Shown here piece after piece: positions 1 to 8,776 of a DNA stretch of 64,000 nt. The notes under the pieces are model-generated. The model saw only the letters and a list, made by a program, of their open reading frames with translations. It did no database searches and was not told the origin of the DNA. The number at the start of each line of letters is the position of its first letter. Position 1 is the first letter of the stretch. The stretch comes from Aureimonas psammosilenae (lineage in GTDB: Bacteria; Pseudomonadota; Alphaproteobacteria; Rhizobiales; Rhizobiaceae), in the NCBI RefSeq assembly GCF_009176975.1, contig NZ_WEZG01000011.1, positions 95,182-159,181 of the forward strand. Reading direction: 5' to 3'. Made by a program: the position numbers and the translations under genes.

Positions 1-2
1 GC

Positions 3-1064
3 AGCGACAATGTCGGGCCGGTCAGCTTTCGCGCTCTCATCAACCGCTTCGGCGGTGCGGAAGCGGCTCTGGAGGCGCTTCCCGAACTCGCCTCGCGCGG
101 CGGCTCGAAGCGCCGTATCCGTATTTGCGACAAGGAAAGCGCCGAAGCCGAACTGCTGCGGGCGGAACGGCTCGGGGCACGCTTTCTTTTCCAGGGCGAG
201 CCGGACTATCCGCCGATCCTTCGCGCGACGGAAGCCGCCCCGCCCGTTCTGGCGATCATGGGCGATCCGGCGATCCTGAGGCGACCCTCGCTCGCGGTGG
301 TGGGCGCGCGCAACGCGTCGCTTGCCGGCGTAAAGCTCGCTCGCCAGTTTTCGGCGGAAGTCGGTGCGGCTGGCTACGCGATCGTCTCGGGCCTTGCCCG
401 CGGCATCGATGCGGCGGCCCACGAGGCCTCGATCGAAACCGGCACGGTCGGGGTTTTCGCCGGCGGTCTCGACAAGCCCTATCCGAAGGAGCACGGCCCG
501 TTGATGCGCCGTATCGCCGATGGCGGCGGCTGCCTCGTATCGGAGATGCCGTTCGGCTGGGAGCCTCGCGCCGTCGATTTTCCCCGCCGCAACCGCATCG
601 TCGCAGCTCTTGGCCTAGGCCTTCTCGTGGTGGAAGCGGCGCTTCGTTCGGGCTCGCTGATCAGCGCCCGGCTTGCCAACGAGATGGGACGCTTGGTTTT
701 CGCCGTGCCGGGCTCGCCCCTCGATCCGCGCGCCGGGGGCACCAACAAGTTGTTGAAGGACGGTGCGACGCTCGTCACCGAAAGCGCCGACATTCTGGAT
801 GCCCTGCGCCCGCTCGATGACAGGGCGAGCCGAGAGACGTTCGTTTCCGCGCCGTTCGCCATGCCGTTCGACACTGACGCGCAGCCGACGGAGGACGAGC
901 GTGGACGGATCTTGAGCGCGCTCGGCCCGACGCCGGTGGGCCTCGACGACCTTCTCGCCCATACCGGCGCAACCGCCGGCGCTCTGCAACTCGTGCTGCT
1001 CGAACTCGACATCGCCGGTCGGCTGGAGCGCCATCGCGGCGGTTACGTGTCGGTCTTGCCCTGA
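3..1064 (+). CDS. dprA: DNA processing protein DprA (5' end outside window)
   Basis: DprA/Smf loads RecA onto incoming single-stranded DNA during natural transformation. The reading frame is open from the first bases of the window, so the start codon lies upstream; 353 residues are visible and probably only a few dozen are missing. The fragment opens with the SAM-like N-terminal region (SDNVGPVSFRALINRFGG). The Rossmann-type DprA core follows (LAVVGARNAS, IVSGLARGIDAAAH, FAGGLDKPYPKEH, DFPRRNRI). The C-terminal winged helix ends in LERHRGGYVSVLP. It lies upstream of topA on the same strand, the usual rhizobial order. Family assignment is firm; transformation in this organism is inferred only from family. 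Confidence 0.95.
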   Translation, partial: SDNVGPVSFRALINRFGGAEAALEALPELASRGGSKRRIRICDKESAEAELLRAERLGARFLFQGEPDYPPILRATEAAPPVLAIMGDPAILRRPSLAVVGARNASLAGVKLARQFSAEVGAAGYAIVSGLARGIDAAAHEASIETGTVGVFAGGLDKPYPKEHGPLMRRIADGGGCLVSEMPFGWEPRAVDFPRRNRIVAALGLGLLVVEAALRSGSLISARLANEMGRLVFAVPGSPLDPRAGGTNKLLKDGATLVTESADILDALRPLDDRASRETFVSAPFAMPFDTDAQPTEDERGRILSALGPTPVGLDDLLAHTGATAGALQLVLLELDIAGRLERHRGGYVSVLP

Positions 1065-1222
1065 CGCTGGCGCATCATGGTCTCGCTCGCTTCGAGGCGC
1101 GCGACATCGATCAGGTAAGGCAGAAGCGGGCCGGCCTGCGACGGAGCGATGACCCTGAGCTGCTCGAGCATGTCGCAGATATATTGGAGCTTCTGTCGCA
1201 GCTCCGCGTTCGGTGGCGCCAT
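1043..1222 (-). CDS. Conserved-looking 59-residue protein of unknown function
   Basis: Small convergent gene whose last codons overlap the dprA 3' end by 22 bases. The product begins MAPPNAELRQKLQYICDMLE, is mostly helical and charged, and has no signal peptide or membrane segment. The ATG at 1222 was chosen because a GAAAG purine stretch precedes it and because the peptide upstream of it is low quality. I recognise no domain. It stands alone between dprA and the topA leader, so its promoter must lie in 1223-1440. Confidence 0.55.
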   Translation of the reverse strand: MAPPNAELRQKLQYICDMLEQLRVIAPSQAGPLLPYLIDVARLEASETMMRQRQGKTDT

Positions 1223-1442
1223 TCTGGTGTGTCTTTCGGCGGACGATGCGAGGCGGGAAACTGATAGCATACCGCCCATGATTGTAAATGCGCTGAAAAC
1301 CCCCATAGGTTGTAGGCCGGTTGAGGCGCTGAAGCTGAGGGCTTGACCGCCGAACGCAAGCTGTCCATCTGTGACACGCGGCTGAAGCGGCTCCTCGAGC
1401 GGACCGAAGCTCAAGCCCTTGCCGGAAAATCAGGACTGACGA

Positions 1443-4109
1443 ATGGATCTGGTTATCGTCGAATCGCCTGCGAAAGCGAAGACGATCAACAAATATCTCG
1501 GCTCGAACTTCACGGTTCTGGCTTCCTACGGCCACGTGCGCGACCTGCCCGCCAAGGACGGTTCCGTTCTGCCGGACGAGGACTTCGCCATGAGCTGGGA
1601 GGTTGGCAAGCCGTCCCAGAAGCGTTTGTCCGAAATTGCCGATGCGGCTAAGAAAGCCGACAAGATCGTCCTCGCCACCGACCCGGATCGCGAAGGCGAG
1701 GCGATTTCCTGGCATGTGCTCGAGGTGCTGCGCCAGAAGCGCGCGCTCGGAAAAAAGCCCGTTGAGCGCGTGGTATTCAACGCCATCACCAAGTCGGCGG
1801 TGCTGGACGCGATGGCCAAGCCTCGCGAACTCGACGTTCCGTTGGTCGATGCCTATCTGGCGCGCCGGGCGCTCGACTACCTTGTCGGATTCACCCTTTC
1901 CCCCGTTCTCTGGCGCAAGCTCCCCGGCGCGCGTTCGGCGGGCCGTGTTCAGTCGGTGGCTTTGCGGCTCGTTTGCGAGCGCGAAGGCGAGATCGAACGC
2001 TTCAAACCGCAGGAATACTGGAACCTTTCCGTGCGACTCGCGACGCCGCGCGGCGATGAGTTCACGGCGCGCCTGTCGGAATACGACGGCAAGAAGCTGA
2101 ACCGCCTGTCCGTCGCCAACGGCGATCAGGCCGGCGACATCCGCGCCATGCTGGATGGTGCACGCTATCGCGTGGCTTCCGTTGAGGCCAAGCCTACCCG
2201 CCGTAATCCTGGCCCGCCCTTCACCACCTCCTCGCTTCAGCAGGCGGCCTCCGCCAAACTCGGCTTTTCCGCGTCCCGCACCATGCAGGTCGCCCAGAAG
2301 CTCTACGAAGGCATGGATATCGGCGGCGAAACGGTCGGCCTCATCACCTATATGCGAACCGACGGCGTGCAGATGGCGCCGGAAGCGGTGACGGAAGCGC
2401 GCAAGGCGATCGGTGCCGCCTTCGGTGATCGCTACGTGCCGGAAAAGCCTCGCTTCTATTCCACCAAGGCCAAGAACGCGCAGGAAGCGCACGAGGCCAT
2501 CCGCCCGACGTCGTTCTCGCGTCACCCGAAGGACGTCGAACGCTTCCTCGACCGCGACCAGGCGCGGCTCTACGAACTCGTCTGGAAGCGCGCGACCGCC
2601 AGCCAGATGGCGTCGGCCGAGATCGAGCGCACCGTCGCCGAGATCGAGGCCGAGAATGAGGGCCGCTCGGCGGGCCTGCGCGCAACCGGCCAGGTCATAC
2701 GCTTCGACGGCTTCCTCGCGGCCTATGTCGACCATCGCGACGACAGCGCCCCGAAAGACGGCGGCGCGTCGGACGACGAGGACGACGACAACCGCCTGCC
2801 GCGCATCGAAGCGCGCGAAACGGTGGACAAGCGCGCCGTCGAATCCAGCCAGCACTTCACAGAGCCGCCGCCGCGCTATTCCGAAGCTTCGCTCATCAAG
2901 AAGCTGGAAGAGCTCGGCATCGGGCGCCCGTCCACCTATGCCGCGACCCTCCAGACGCTGCAGGACCGCGAATATATCGTCAACGACAAGCGCAAGCTTC
3001 TGCCCGAGGCCAAGGGTCGGCTGGTCACGGCCTTTCTGCAGAACTTCTTCGAGCGTTATGTCCAATACGACTTCACGGCCGATCTCGAAGGCCAGCTCGA
3101 CCGCATCTCGTCCGGCGAACTGCTTTGGAAAGACGTCCTGCGCGACTTCTGGCGCGAGTTCTCTTCCCATGTGGAAAGCACGAAGGAACTGCGCGTTACC
3201 AACGTTCTGGATGCGTTGAATGACGATCTGGCTCCCCTCCTCTTCCCGGCCCGCGAAGACGGCTCGGACCCGCGTTCCTGCCCGCGTTGCGACGGCGGCC
3301 GGTTGTCCTTGAAGCTCGGCAAGTTCGGCGCCTTCGTCGGATGCTCGAACTATCCGGAATGCAATTTTACGCGCCAGCTCGGCACGAGCTTCTCGGCCGA
3401 GGCGACGGATGGCGCTTCGGCCGACGAACCGCGCGAGCTTGGCACCGATCCGGCGAGCGGCGACGTCATCAGTCTGCGATCAGGGCGCTTCGGTCCCTAT
3501 GTCCAACGCGGCGAAGGCAAGGAAGCCAAGCGCTCGTCCCTGCCCAAGGGATGGGTCGCCTCCGAAATCGATCTGGAAAAGGGGCTGCAGCTTCTTTCCC
3601 TGCCGCGCGAGGTCGGGATGCATCCTGAAAGCGGCAAGCCGATCCTGGCGGGGCTTGGGCGCTACGGGCCGTTCCTTCAGCACGACGGAGCCTATGCCAA
3701 CCTCGAAACCATCGAGGACGTGCTGACGATCGGCCTCAATCGCGCCGTGACGGTGATCGCGGAAAAGAAGGAAAAGGGCGCGCGTTCGCGCTCGACGCCG
3801 GCGGCCATCGCGACGCTCGGCGAGCATCCCGATCTCGGCGGTTCGATCACCGTGCGCGACGGTCGCTTCGGCCCTTACGTCAATGTCGGCAAGGTCAACG
3901 CGACCCTGCCGCGCGGCAAGGACCCCGCCAGCGTGACGTTGGAAGAGGCCATCGCCCTTTTGACCGAGCGGGCGGAGAAAACCGGCGCTGGCAAGTCGAC
4001 GGCGCGGGCCAAGCCGAAGGCGAAGGCCGAGACCGCCACCAAGAAGGCGGCTCCGAAAGCCAAGGCCGCGCCCAAGAAGCGCGCGCCGAAATCGGCGGCG
4101 GCGGAATAG
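1443..4109 (+). CDS. topA: DNA topoisomerase I
   Basis: Type IA topoisomerase, 888 residues, relaxing negative supercoils through a 5'-phosphotyrosine intermediate. The N-terminal TOPRIM domain shows VESPAKA with the catalytic Glu near residue 8, and DPDREGEA near residue 80. The active-site tyrosine is Tyr303 in GLITYMRTDG. A four-cysteine zinc ribbon near residue 615 (CPRC...CSNYPEC) is followed by three degenerate GRFGPYV or GRYGPFL repeats, and the protein ends in a long Lys/Ala tail from about residue 845 that probably aids DNA binding. rnr follows after 10 bases, so the two are probably cotranscribed. A very long antisense open frame here is a codon-bias shadow. Confidence 0.98.
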   Translation: MDLVIVESPAKAKTINKYLGSNFTVLASYGHVRDLPAKDGSVLPDEDFAMSWEVGKPSQKRLSEIADAAKKADKIVLATDPDREGEAISWHVLEVLRQKRALGKKPVERVVFNAITKSAVLDAMAKPRELDVPLVDAYLARRALDYLVGFTLSPVLWRKLPGARSAGRVQSVALRLVCEREGEIERFKPQEYWNLSVRLATPRGDEFTARLSEYDGKKLNRLSVANGDQAGDIRAMLDGARYRVASVEAKPTRRNPGPPFTTSSLQQAASAKLGFSASRTMQVAQKLYEGMDIGGETVGLITYMRTDGVQMAPEAVTEARKAIGAAFGDRYVPEKPRFYSTKAKNAQEAHEAIRPTSFSRHPKDVERFLDRDQARLYELVWKRATASQMASAEIERTVAEIEAENEGRSAGLRATGQVIRFDGFLAAYVDHRDDSAPKDGGASDDEDDDNRLPRIEARETVDKRAVESSQHFTEPPPRYSEASLIKKLEELGIGRPSTYAATLQTLQDREYIVNDKRKLLPEAKGRLVTAFLQNFFERYVQYDFTADLEGQLDRISSGELLWKDVLRDFWREFSSHVESTKELRVTNVLDALNDDLAPLLFPAREDGSDPRSCPRCDGGRLSLKLGKFGAFVGCSNYPECNFTRQLGTSFSAEATDGASADEPRELGTDPASGDVISLRSGRFGPYVQRGEGKEAKRSSLPKGWVASEIDLEKGLQLLSLPREVGMHPESGKPILAGLGRYGPFLQHDGAYANLETIEDVLTIGLNRAVTVIAEKKEKGARSRSTPAAIATLGEHPDLGGSITVRDGRFGPYVNVGKVNATLPRGKDPASVTLEEAIALLTERAEKTGAGKSTARAKPKAKAETATKKAAPKAKAAPKKRAPKSAAAE

Positions 4110-4119
4110 CGGAGAACCG

Positions 4120-6399
4120 ATGGCATCGCGCGGTCGCACTCGCAACGAGGCTCCCGAACTGACCCGCGAGGCCGTTCTGCGGTTCATCGCCGAGAACCCG
4201 GAAGAGGCGAGCAAACGCCAGATCGCTAAGGCTTTCGGCGTGAAGGGCGATAGCCGAACCGATCTGAAGAACATCATCGCCGACCTCCAGGCAGAAGGTG
4301 TTCTGGCCGGCAGCCGCAAGCGCTATTCGCAGCCCGGCGGGCGTCCCGAGATCGCGCTTCTTGATATTCGGCGGCGCGACGACGATGGCGATCTCGTCGC
4401 CGAGCCTGCCGATTGGGATGCAGATGCCCATGGCGAGCGTCCCATCTTCGCCGTTCGCCAGAACGAGCGCACCGCGACGGCCGGCGTCGGCGAACGCATT
4501 CTCGCCAAGCTGGACTACGAAGCCGCCGGCGTGCCGGAAGCGCATGTCATCCGCGTGGTGGAGCGCAAGCAGGCGCTGGCGCTCGGCGTGTTTCGGTCCA
4601 ACCCTCACGGCGGCGGTCGCGTCGAGCCTGTTGAACGGCGCGGGCTTGAATTTACGATCGGCCCGAAGGACGGGAACGGGGCGAAGAGCGGCGATCTTGT
4701 CGAAGTGGAACCGCTCGATCGCGGCCGTTCCGGGCTGCCCCGTGGGCGCATCTCCGCGGTAATCGGCTCGCTCGGCAGCGAGCGCGCGATTTCCACAATC
4801 GCGCTCCACGCCCACTCGATCCCGCATGTATTTCCGCGAACGGTGCTGGCGGAAGCCGATGCGGCCGTGGATCGCGCCATCGGCCCCGAACACGAGGACT
4901 GGCGCGACCTGCCCCTCGTCACCATCGACCCGGCCGATGCCAAGGACCACGACGACGCGGTCCACGCCCGCGACGACGACAACCCTGCCAATCCGGGCGG
5001 GATGATCCTGACCGTGGCGATCGCCGATGTGTCCTGGTACGTGCGGCCGGGCTCGAAGCTCGACGCCGAAGCACGCCTGCGCGGTAATTCCGTTTATTTC
5101 CCGGACCGCGTCGTGCCGATGCTGCCGGAGCGCATCTCCAACGATCTTTGCTCGCTTCGGCCCGATGTGGATCGTCCCGCCCTCGCCGTCCGCATGGTCA
5201 TTTCCGGCGAAGGCGTGAAGATCCGGCACAGTTTCCACCGCGTTCTGATGCGCAGCCACGCGCGCCTCGCTTATCAGCACGCGCAGGCCGCCATCGACGG
5301 ACGCGAATCGCCGGTCTCTCCTGAGATCCTCGAAAAGGTGCTGCGCCCGTTGTGGGACGCCTATGCGCTTCTGCGGATGGCGCGAACCGAGCGCCAGCCG
5401 CTCGACCTCGACTTGCCGGAAAAGAAGATCGTTCTCGATGCCGAGGGCCGCGTCGATCGGGTGGTCGTGCCCGACCGGCTCGACGCCCACCGGCTGATCG
5501 AGGAGTTCATGATCCTCGCCAATGTCGCGGCCGCCGAGGCGCTGGAGGAAAAGCGGCAGGCGCTGATCTACCGCGTTCACGACGCGCCGTCGCTTTCCAA
5601 GCTGGAAGCGCTTCGCGACTTCCTGCGCACGCTCGATCTGTCGCTCGCGAAAAGCGGGAGCCTGCGGCCGTCGCATTTCAACGGCATTCTGGCGCAGGTG
5701 CGGGCCGGCGAGCACGAAAACCTCGTGAACGAGATCGTGCTTCGCACGCAGAGTCAGGCCGTTTATTCGCTGGACAATCTCGGGCATTTCGGCCTGAACC
5801 TCATGCGCTACGCGCATTTCACCTCTCCCATCCGCCGCTATGCCGATCTTGTCGTGCATCGCGCGCTCGTCGCGGCCCTCGGTCTTGGCCAGGGCGGTCT
5901 GACGAAGGAAGAGGAAACGCAGCTCACCGAAACGGCCGAGGAAATTTCCAAGGCCGAGCGTCGCGCTATGGCCGCCGAACGAGAAACCGTCGACCGCCTG
6001 ATCGCACACCACCTCGCCGACCGGATCGGCGACCATTTCGAGGGCCGAGTCACCGGCGTCACCAAATCCGGGTTGTTCGTGTCCCTGCCCGGCTTCGGCG
6101 CGGATGGCTTCATTCCCATTTCGACGCTCGGGAACGAGTTCTTCAACTTCGACGAAGCGGCGCATTCTCTCGTCGGCAGCAAAAGTGGCGGCGGGTACAG
6201 GCTCGGCGATACGGTGGACGTCAAGCTCGTCGAGGCCGTGCCGCTCGCCGGCTCGATCCGCTTCGAAATGCTGACCGAACCCCGCCCCCTCGGGCGTTCG
6301 ACGGCCTCGTTCCACAAATCGAAGCTTCGGCCTTCGGGGCGTCCTAGGCGCGGCGGCGCGCCGAAGAACGTGGCTGCCAGATTCGGAAAGAAGCGATGA
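4120..6399 (+). CDS. rnr: Ribonuclease R
   Basis: 3'-5' exoribonuclease of the RNB family, 759 residues, degrading structured RNA in the cytoplasm. A winged-helix segment (residues 15-65) is followed by cold-shock-like OB folds, then the RNB catalytic domain with the metal-binding aspartates in TIDPADAKDHDDA (269-281). An S1 domain lies near 635-715 (GRVTGVTKSGLFVSLPGFG), and the tail is basic. It sits 10 bases after topA and overlaps the next gene by ATGA, suggesting a topA-rnr-DUF983 operon. Length and domain order are normal for the family. Confidence 0.98.
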   Translation: MASRGRTRNEAPELTREAVLRFIAENPEEASKRQIAKAFGVKGDSRTDLKNIIADLQAEGVLAGSRKRYSQPGGRPEIALLDIRRRDDDGDLVAEPADWDADAHGERPIFAVRQNERTATAGVGERILAKLDYEAAGVPEAHVIRVVERKQALALGVFRSNPHGGGRVEPVERRGLEFTIGPKDGNGAKSGDLVEVEPLDRGRSGLPRGRISAVIGSLGSERAISTIALHAHSIPHVFPRTVLAEADAAVDRAIGPEHEDWRDLPLVTIDPADAKDHDDAVHARDDDNPANPGGMILTVAIADVSWYVRPGSKLDAEARLRGNSVYFPDRVVPMLPERISNDLCSLRPDVDRPALAVRMVISGEGVKIRHSFHRVLMRSHARLAYQHAQAAIDGRESPVSPEILEKVLRPLWDAYALLRMARTERQPLDLDLPEKKIVLDAEGRVDRVVVPDRLDAHRLIEEFMILANVAAAEALEEKRQALIYRVHDAPSLSKLEALRDFLRTLDLSLAKSGSLRPSHFNGILAQVRAGEHENLVNEIVLRTQSQAVYSLDNLGHFGLNLMRYAHFTSPIRRYADLVVHRALVAALGLGQGGLTKEEETQLTETAEEISKAERRAMAAERETVDRLIAHHLADRIGDHFEGRVTGVTKSGLFVSLPGFGADGFIPISTLGNEFFNFDEAAHSLVGSKSGGGYRLGDTVDVKLVEAVPLAGSIRFEMLTEPRPLGRSTASFHKSKLRPSGRPRRGGAPKNVAARFGKKR

Positions 6400-6830
6400 C
6401 CGTCGAAGCTCTGGAACATACCCGCGCTGCGAATCGCGAAGACGACGACGCCGAGCGCCCGCTCGTCCGGTCCATGTTGCGCGGCTTTCTTTGCCGCTGC
6501 CCGCGCTGCGGCGAAGGCAAGATCTTCGCGGGCTACCTCACGTCGGTGCGCAGTTGCGAAGCTTGCGGTCAGGTCTTGGAAGGCCACCGGGCCGACGATC
6601 TGCCGCCCTATCTCACCGTCTTCGTGGTCGGCCATCTCGTGGTCGCGCTGTTTATGGCTTTGGAGGAGGTCGTGGAACTCGGCATGTGGACGCATCTCGC
6701 GATCTTCGTGCCGATGACCGCCATTCTGACCTTGGCGCTTCTGCGTCCGATGAAGGGTCTTACCATCGGCCTGCAATGGGCAATGCGAATGCACGGTTTT
6801 GGGAAGGCTGGAGAAGGCGCCGATCATTGA
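6396..6830 (+). CDS. DUF983 family zinc-ribbon membrane protein
   Basis: 144-residue protein starting in the ATGA overlap with the rnr stop codon. Two CxxC pairs (CRCPRCGEG and CEACGQ) suggest a zinc ribbon in the first half; two hydrophobic helices follow (near residues 70-90 and 100-118). This pattern and position are typical of DUF983 genes in Rhizobiales. The biochemical role of the family is not known to me. Confidence 0.88.
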   Translation: MTVEALEHTRAANREDDDAERPLVRSMLRGFLCRCPRCGEGKIFAGYLTSVRSCEACGQVLEGHRADDLPPYLTVFVVGHLVVALFMALEEVVELGMWTHLAIFVPMTAILTLALLRPMKGLTIGLQWAMRMHGFGKAGEGADH

Positions 6831-6894
6831 AACGTCATGGGGCGGCGGCTAACGCTGGCCCCATGTGGTTCGGTCCGGTTCGGCAGCATTTCTC

Positions 6895-8079
6895 ATGAGC
6901 AATTCGGCAGTGCAGACTCGGCCTGAGATGCGCGAAAGCGTGGATTGGCGGGGCGCTGGCGCGGCTATCGCCTCGATCAGCGCGGTCGGCACGGCGCTCG
7001 GGCTCGGGCTTCCGCTGCTCAGCGTCGTGATGGAATCGCGCGGCGTGTCGCCCACCATGATCGGCACGAACACGGCCGTTGCCGGCATCGCATCCCTTGC
7101 GGCCGCGCCGCTCGTGCCCTCGCTCGCGCGACGTTTCGGCGTGCGCAACTGCATGGTGCTGTCCATTCTGGCGGCAGCCGCTTCCGGCTACGCCTTCTAT
7201 CTCTTCTCCTCCCTCGCCGTCTGGTTCCTCCTGCGCTTCGTCTTCCACTTCGCGGTGACGGCGCTGTTCATTCTGTCCGAGTTCTGGATCAGCGCTGCCG
7301 CGCCGCCGCGCAAGCGGGGCATGATTCTCGGCATCTATGCCACCTGCCTGTCGCTCGGTTTCGCTTTCGGTCCTTTCGTCTTCTCGCAGGTCGGCGCCCA
7401 TGGGCCGCTGCCTTTCGCCATCGGCGCGGGCGTCCTTCTCGTCTCGGCCATCCCCCTCGCTTTCGCCTGGAACCGGGAGCCGTCCGTCCATGGCGATTCG
7501 ACACCCGGCGGCTTCTGGCGCTACCTGACCGTCGTGCCGACGGCCACAGCCGCCGTTTTCGTGTTCGGCGCGGTCGAGTCCGGCGGGTTCGCGCTGTTCC
7601 CGATCTATGGGCAGAGGGTCGGCTTTTCCGAAGGCGGAGCGGCCCAGCTTCTGACCGCCATCGGGCTCGGCAATGTCTGCATGCAGATCCCGCTCGGGCT
7701 TCTCAGCGACAAGGTCCGCGACCGCCGGCACCTCCTGCTTCTTTGCGCCGTGATCGGGCTCGCCGGCTCGGTCGCCATGCCCCTGGTCGTCGGAAGCTGG
7801 TGGCTCACTGCCGCCGTTCTCTTCGTTTGGGGCGGTGTCGTCGCGGGCCTTTATACGGTCGGCCTTGCCCATCTCGGCTCGAAACTTGCGGGGTCCGAGC
7901 TTGCCGCCGCCAACGCGGCTTTCATTTTCTGCTATGCGCTTGGAATGCTCGTCGGCCCGCAAAGCATCGGCTCCGCGCTCGATGCGTTCGGGCCGAACGG
8001 CTTCGCTTATTGCGTCGCCATCTTCTTCGCCTTCTACATCATTCTGATTGCCGCCCGGTTCGCCGCCCGGACGCGATAA
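6895..8079 (+). CDS. Major facilitator superfamily transporter
   Basis: 394-residue integral membrane protein with about twelve hydrophobic helices. Short motifs include [10 protein letters not shown] between the second and third helices and [13 protein letters not shown] in the mirrored position of the second half, as in drug- or sugar-type MFS proteins. The ATG at 6895 (MSNSAVQT) is preferred over the in-frame GTG at 6865, which would add ten residues atypical of a transporter N-terminus. It lies 64 bases after the DUF983 gene on the same strand. The substrate cannot be told from sequence. Confidence 0.9.
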   Translation: MSNSAVQTRPEMRESVDWRGAGAAIASISAVGTALGLGLPLLSVVMESRGVSPTMIGTNTAVAGIASLAAAPLVPSLARRFGVRNCMVLSILAAAASGYAFYLFSSLAVWFLLRFVFHFAVTALFILSEFWISAAAPPRKRGMILGIYATCLSLGFAFGPFVFSQVGAHGPLPFAIGAGVLLVSAIPLAFAWNREPSVHGDSTPGGFWRYLTVVPTATAAVFVFGAVESGGFALFPIYGQRVGFSEGGAAQLLTAIGLGNVCMQIPLGLLSDKVRDRRHLLLLCAVIGLAGSVAMPLVVGSWWLTAAVLFVWGGVVAGLYTVGLAHLGSKLAGSELAAANAAFIFCYALGMLVGPQSIGSALDAFGPNGFAYCVAIFFAFYIILIAARFAARTR

Positions 8080-8272
8080 TCTTGACTTTCACGCAGGCTC
8101 GGATAAACGTCCGGTCGATTGTCGCGCCGGGAAACGAGCCCGGCGTGATGCGTTTGCGACGGGGCCGAAGCTTTTCGCACAGGCCCGCCGCGCCGATTTT
8201 TACGAACCCCGCCATGTGTCGACGGACCCGCGCCGCGATGTTCCATGGCAAGACATCGCAGGACGAACGACC

Positions 8273-8440
8273 ATGGCGAAGGCCACGACCATCAAGATCA
8301 AGCTGCTGTCGACGGCCGACACGGGCTTCTTCTACGTGACGAGCAAGAACAGCCGCACCATGACCGACAAGATGGTGAAGACCAAGTACGATCCGGTCGC
8401 GCGCAAGCACGTCGAATTCCGCGAAACGAAGATCAAGTAA
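8273..8440 (+). CDS. rpmG: 50S ribosomal protein L33
   Basis: 55-residue basic protein [20 protein letters not shown]..., a full-length L33 of the type lacking the zinc-binding cysteines. The ATG at 8273 is chosen by family length; the frame stays open upstream but that extension does not resemble L33. A strong hairpin terminator begins 26 bases after the stop codon, so the transcript ends here. Confidence 0.97.
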   Translation: MAKATTIKIKLLSTADTGFFYVTSKNSRTMTDKMVKTKYDPVARKHVEFRETKIK

Positions 8441-8465
8441 TCCGTTTCGCCTGAATGATTTCGAG

Positions 8466-8490
8466 ACGCCGTCCTTCGGGGCGGCGTTTT
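8466..8490 (+). terminator. Rho-independent terminator of rpmG
   Basis: Nine-base stem ACGCCGTCC / GGGCGGCGT (one G-T pair) closed by a TTCG tetraloop and followed by TTTT, placed directly after rpmG. A textbook intrinsic terminator. Confidence 0.88.
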
Positions 8491-8526
8491 CGTTTGGGAT
8501 GTTTCGAAAGGACCGGAGAATAAAGT

Positions 8527-8585
8527 GGCCGGTCGGCTTTCGACGGCGGAACGAGGACTCCGCCCTTGCCAATTGCCGACCGGCC
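8527..8585. repeat. Nested inverted repeat in the rpmG-pleD gap
   Basis: The 286-base gap between the rpmG terminator and pleD holds no gene I can support. It contains an 11-base perfect inverted repeat (GGCCGGTCGGC at 8527-8537, GCCGACCGGCC at 8575-8585) enclosing a second 6-base stem (GGCGGA at 8545-8550, TCCGCC at 8559-8564). No T-run follows, so it is not a simple terminator. It may be a structured RNA or an mRNA end structure; the strand is unknown. Confidence 0.5.
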
Positions 8586-8776
8586 GCCTCACGGGACCCA
8601 GGAGATGCGGCGGACCTGAGCACCCCATGAGGATCTGCTTCGCCCCGGAAGGAACACACCGGAGCGTGCCTTACCTTGTGAGGATCGCTTTGCCCGCCTT
8701 CAATAGCAACTGACCGGGCGCTCGGCGACTGACCATTTCGTAACGAATGGTTAAGCTTGAGCCACGTCCGATCCCG

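Noticed and set aside
615..3170. 851-codon minus-strand frame across dprA and topA
   Set aside because: Shadow of two well-supported plus-strand genes.
8586..8690. Possible signal-recognition-particle RNA (CCCCGGAAGGAACAC resembles the apical loop)
   Set aside because: The conserved GGUCAGGUCC and AGCAG parts are missing, so it is not 4.5S RNA.
8735..8754. ACCATTTCGTAACGAATGGT near-palindrome with a TTAA-N7-TTAC resemblance to a CtrA site
   Set aside because: It is downstream of pleD rather than upstream of a gene, has a central mismatch and one mismatch to the CtrA consensus.
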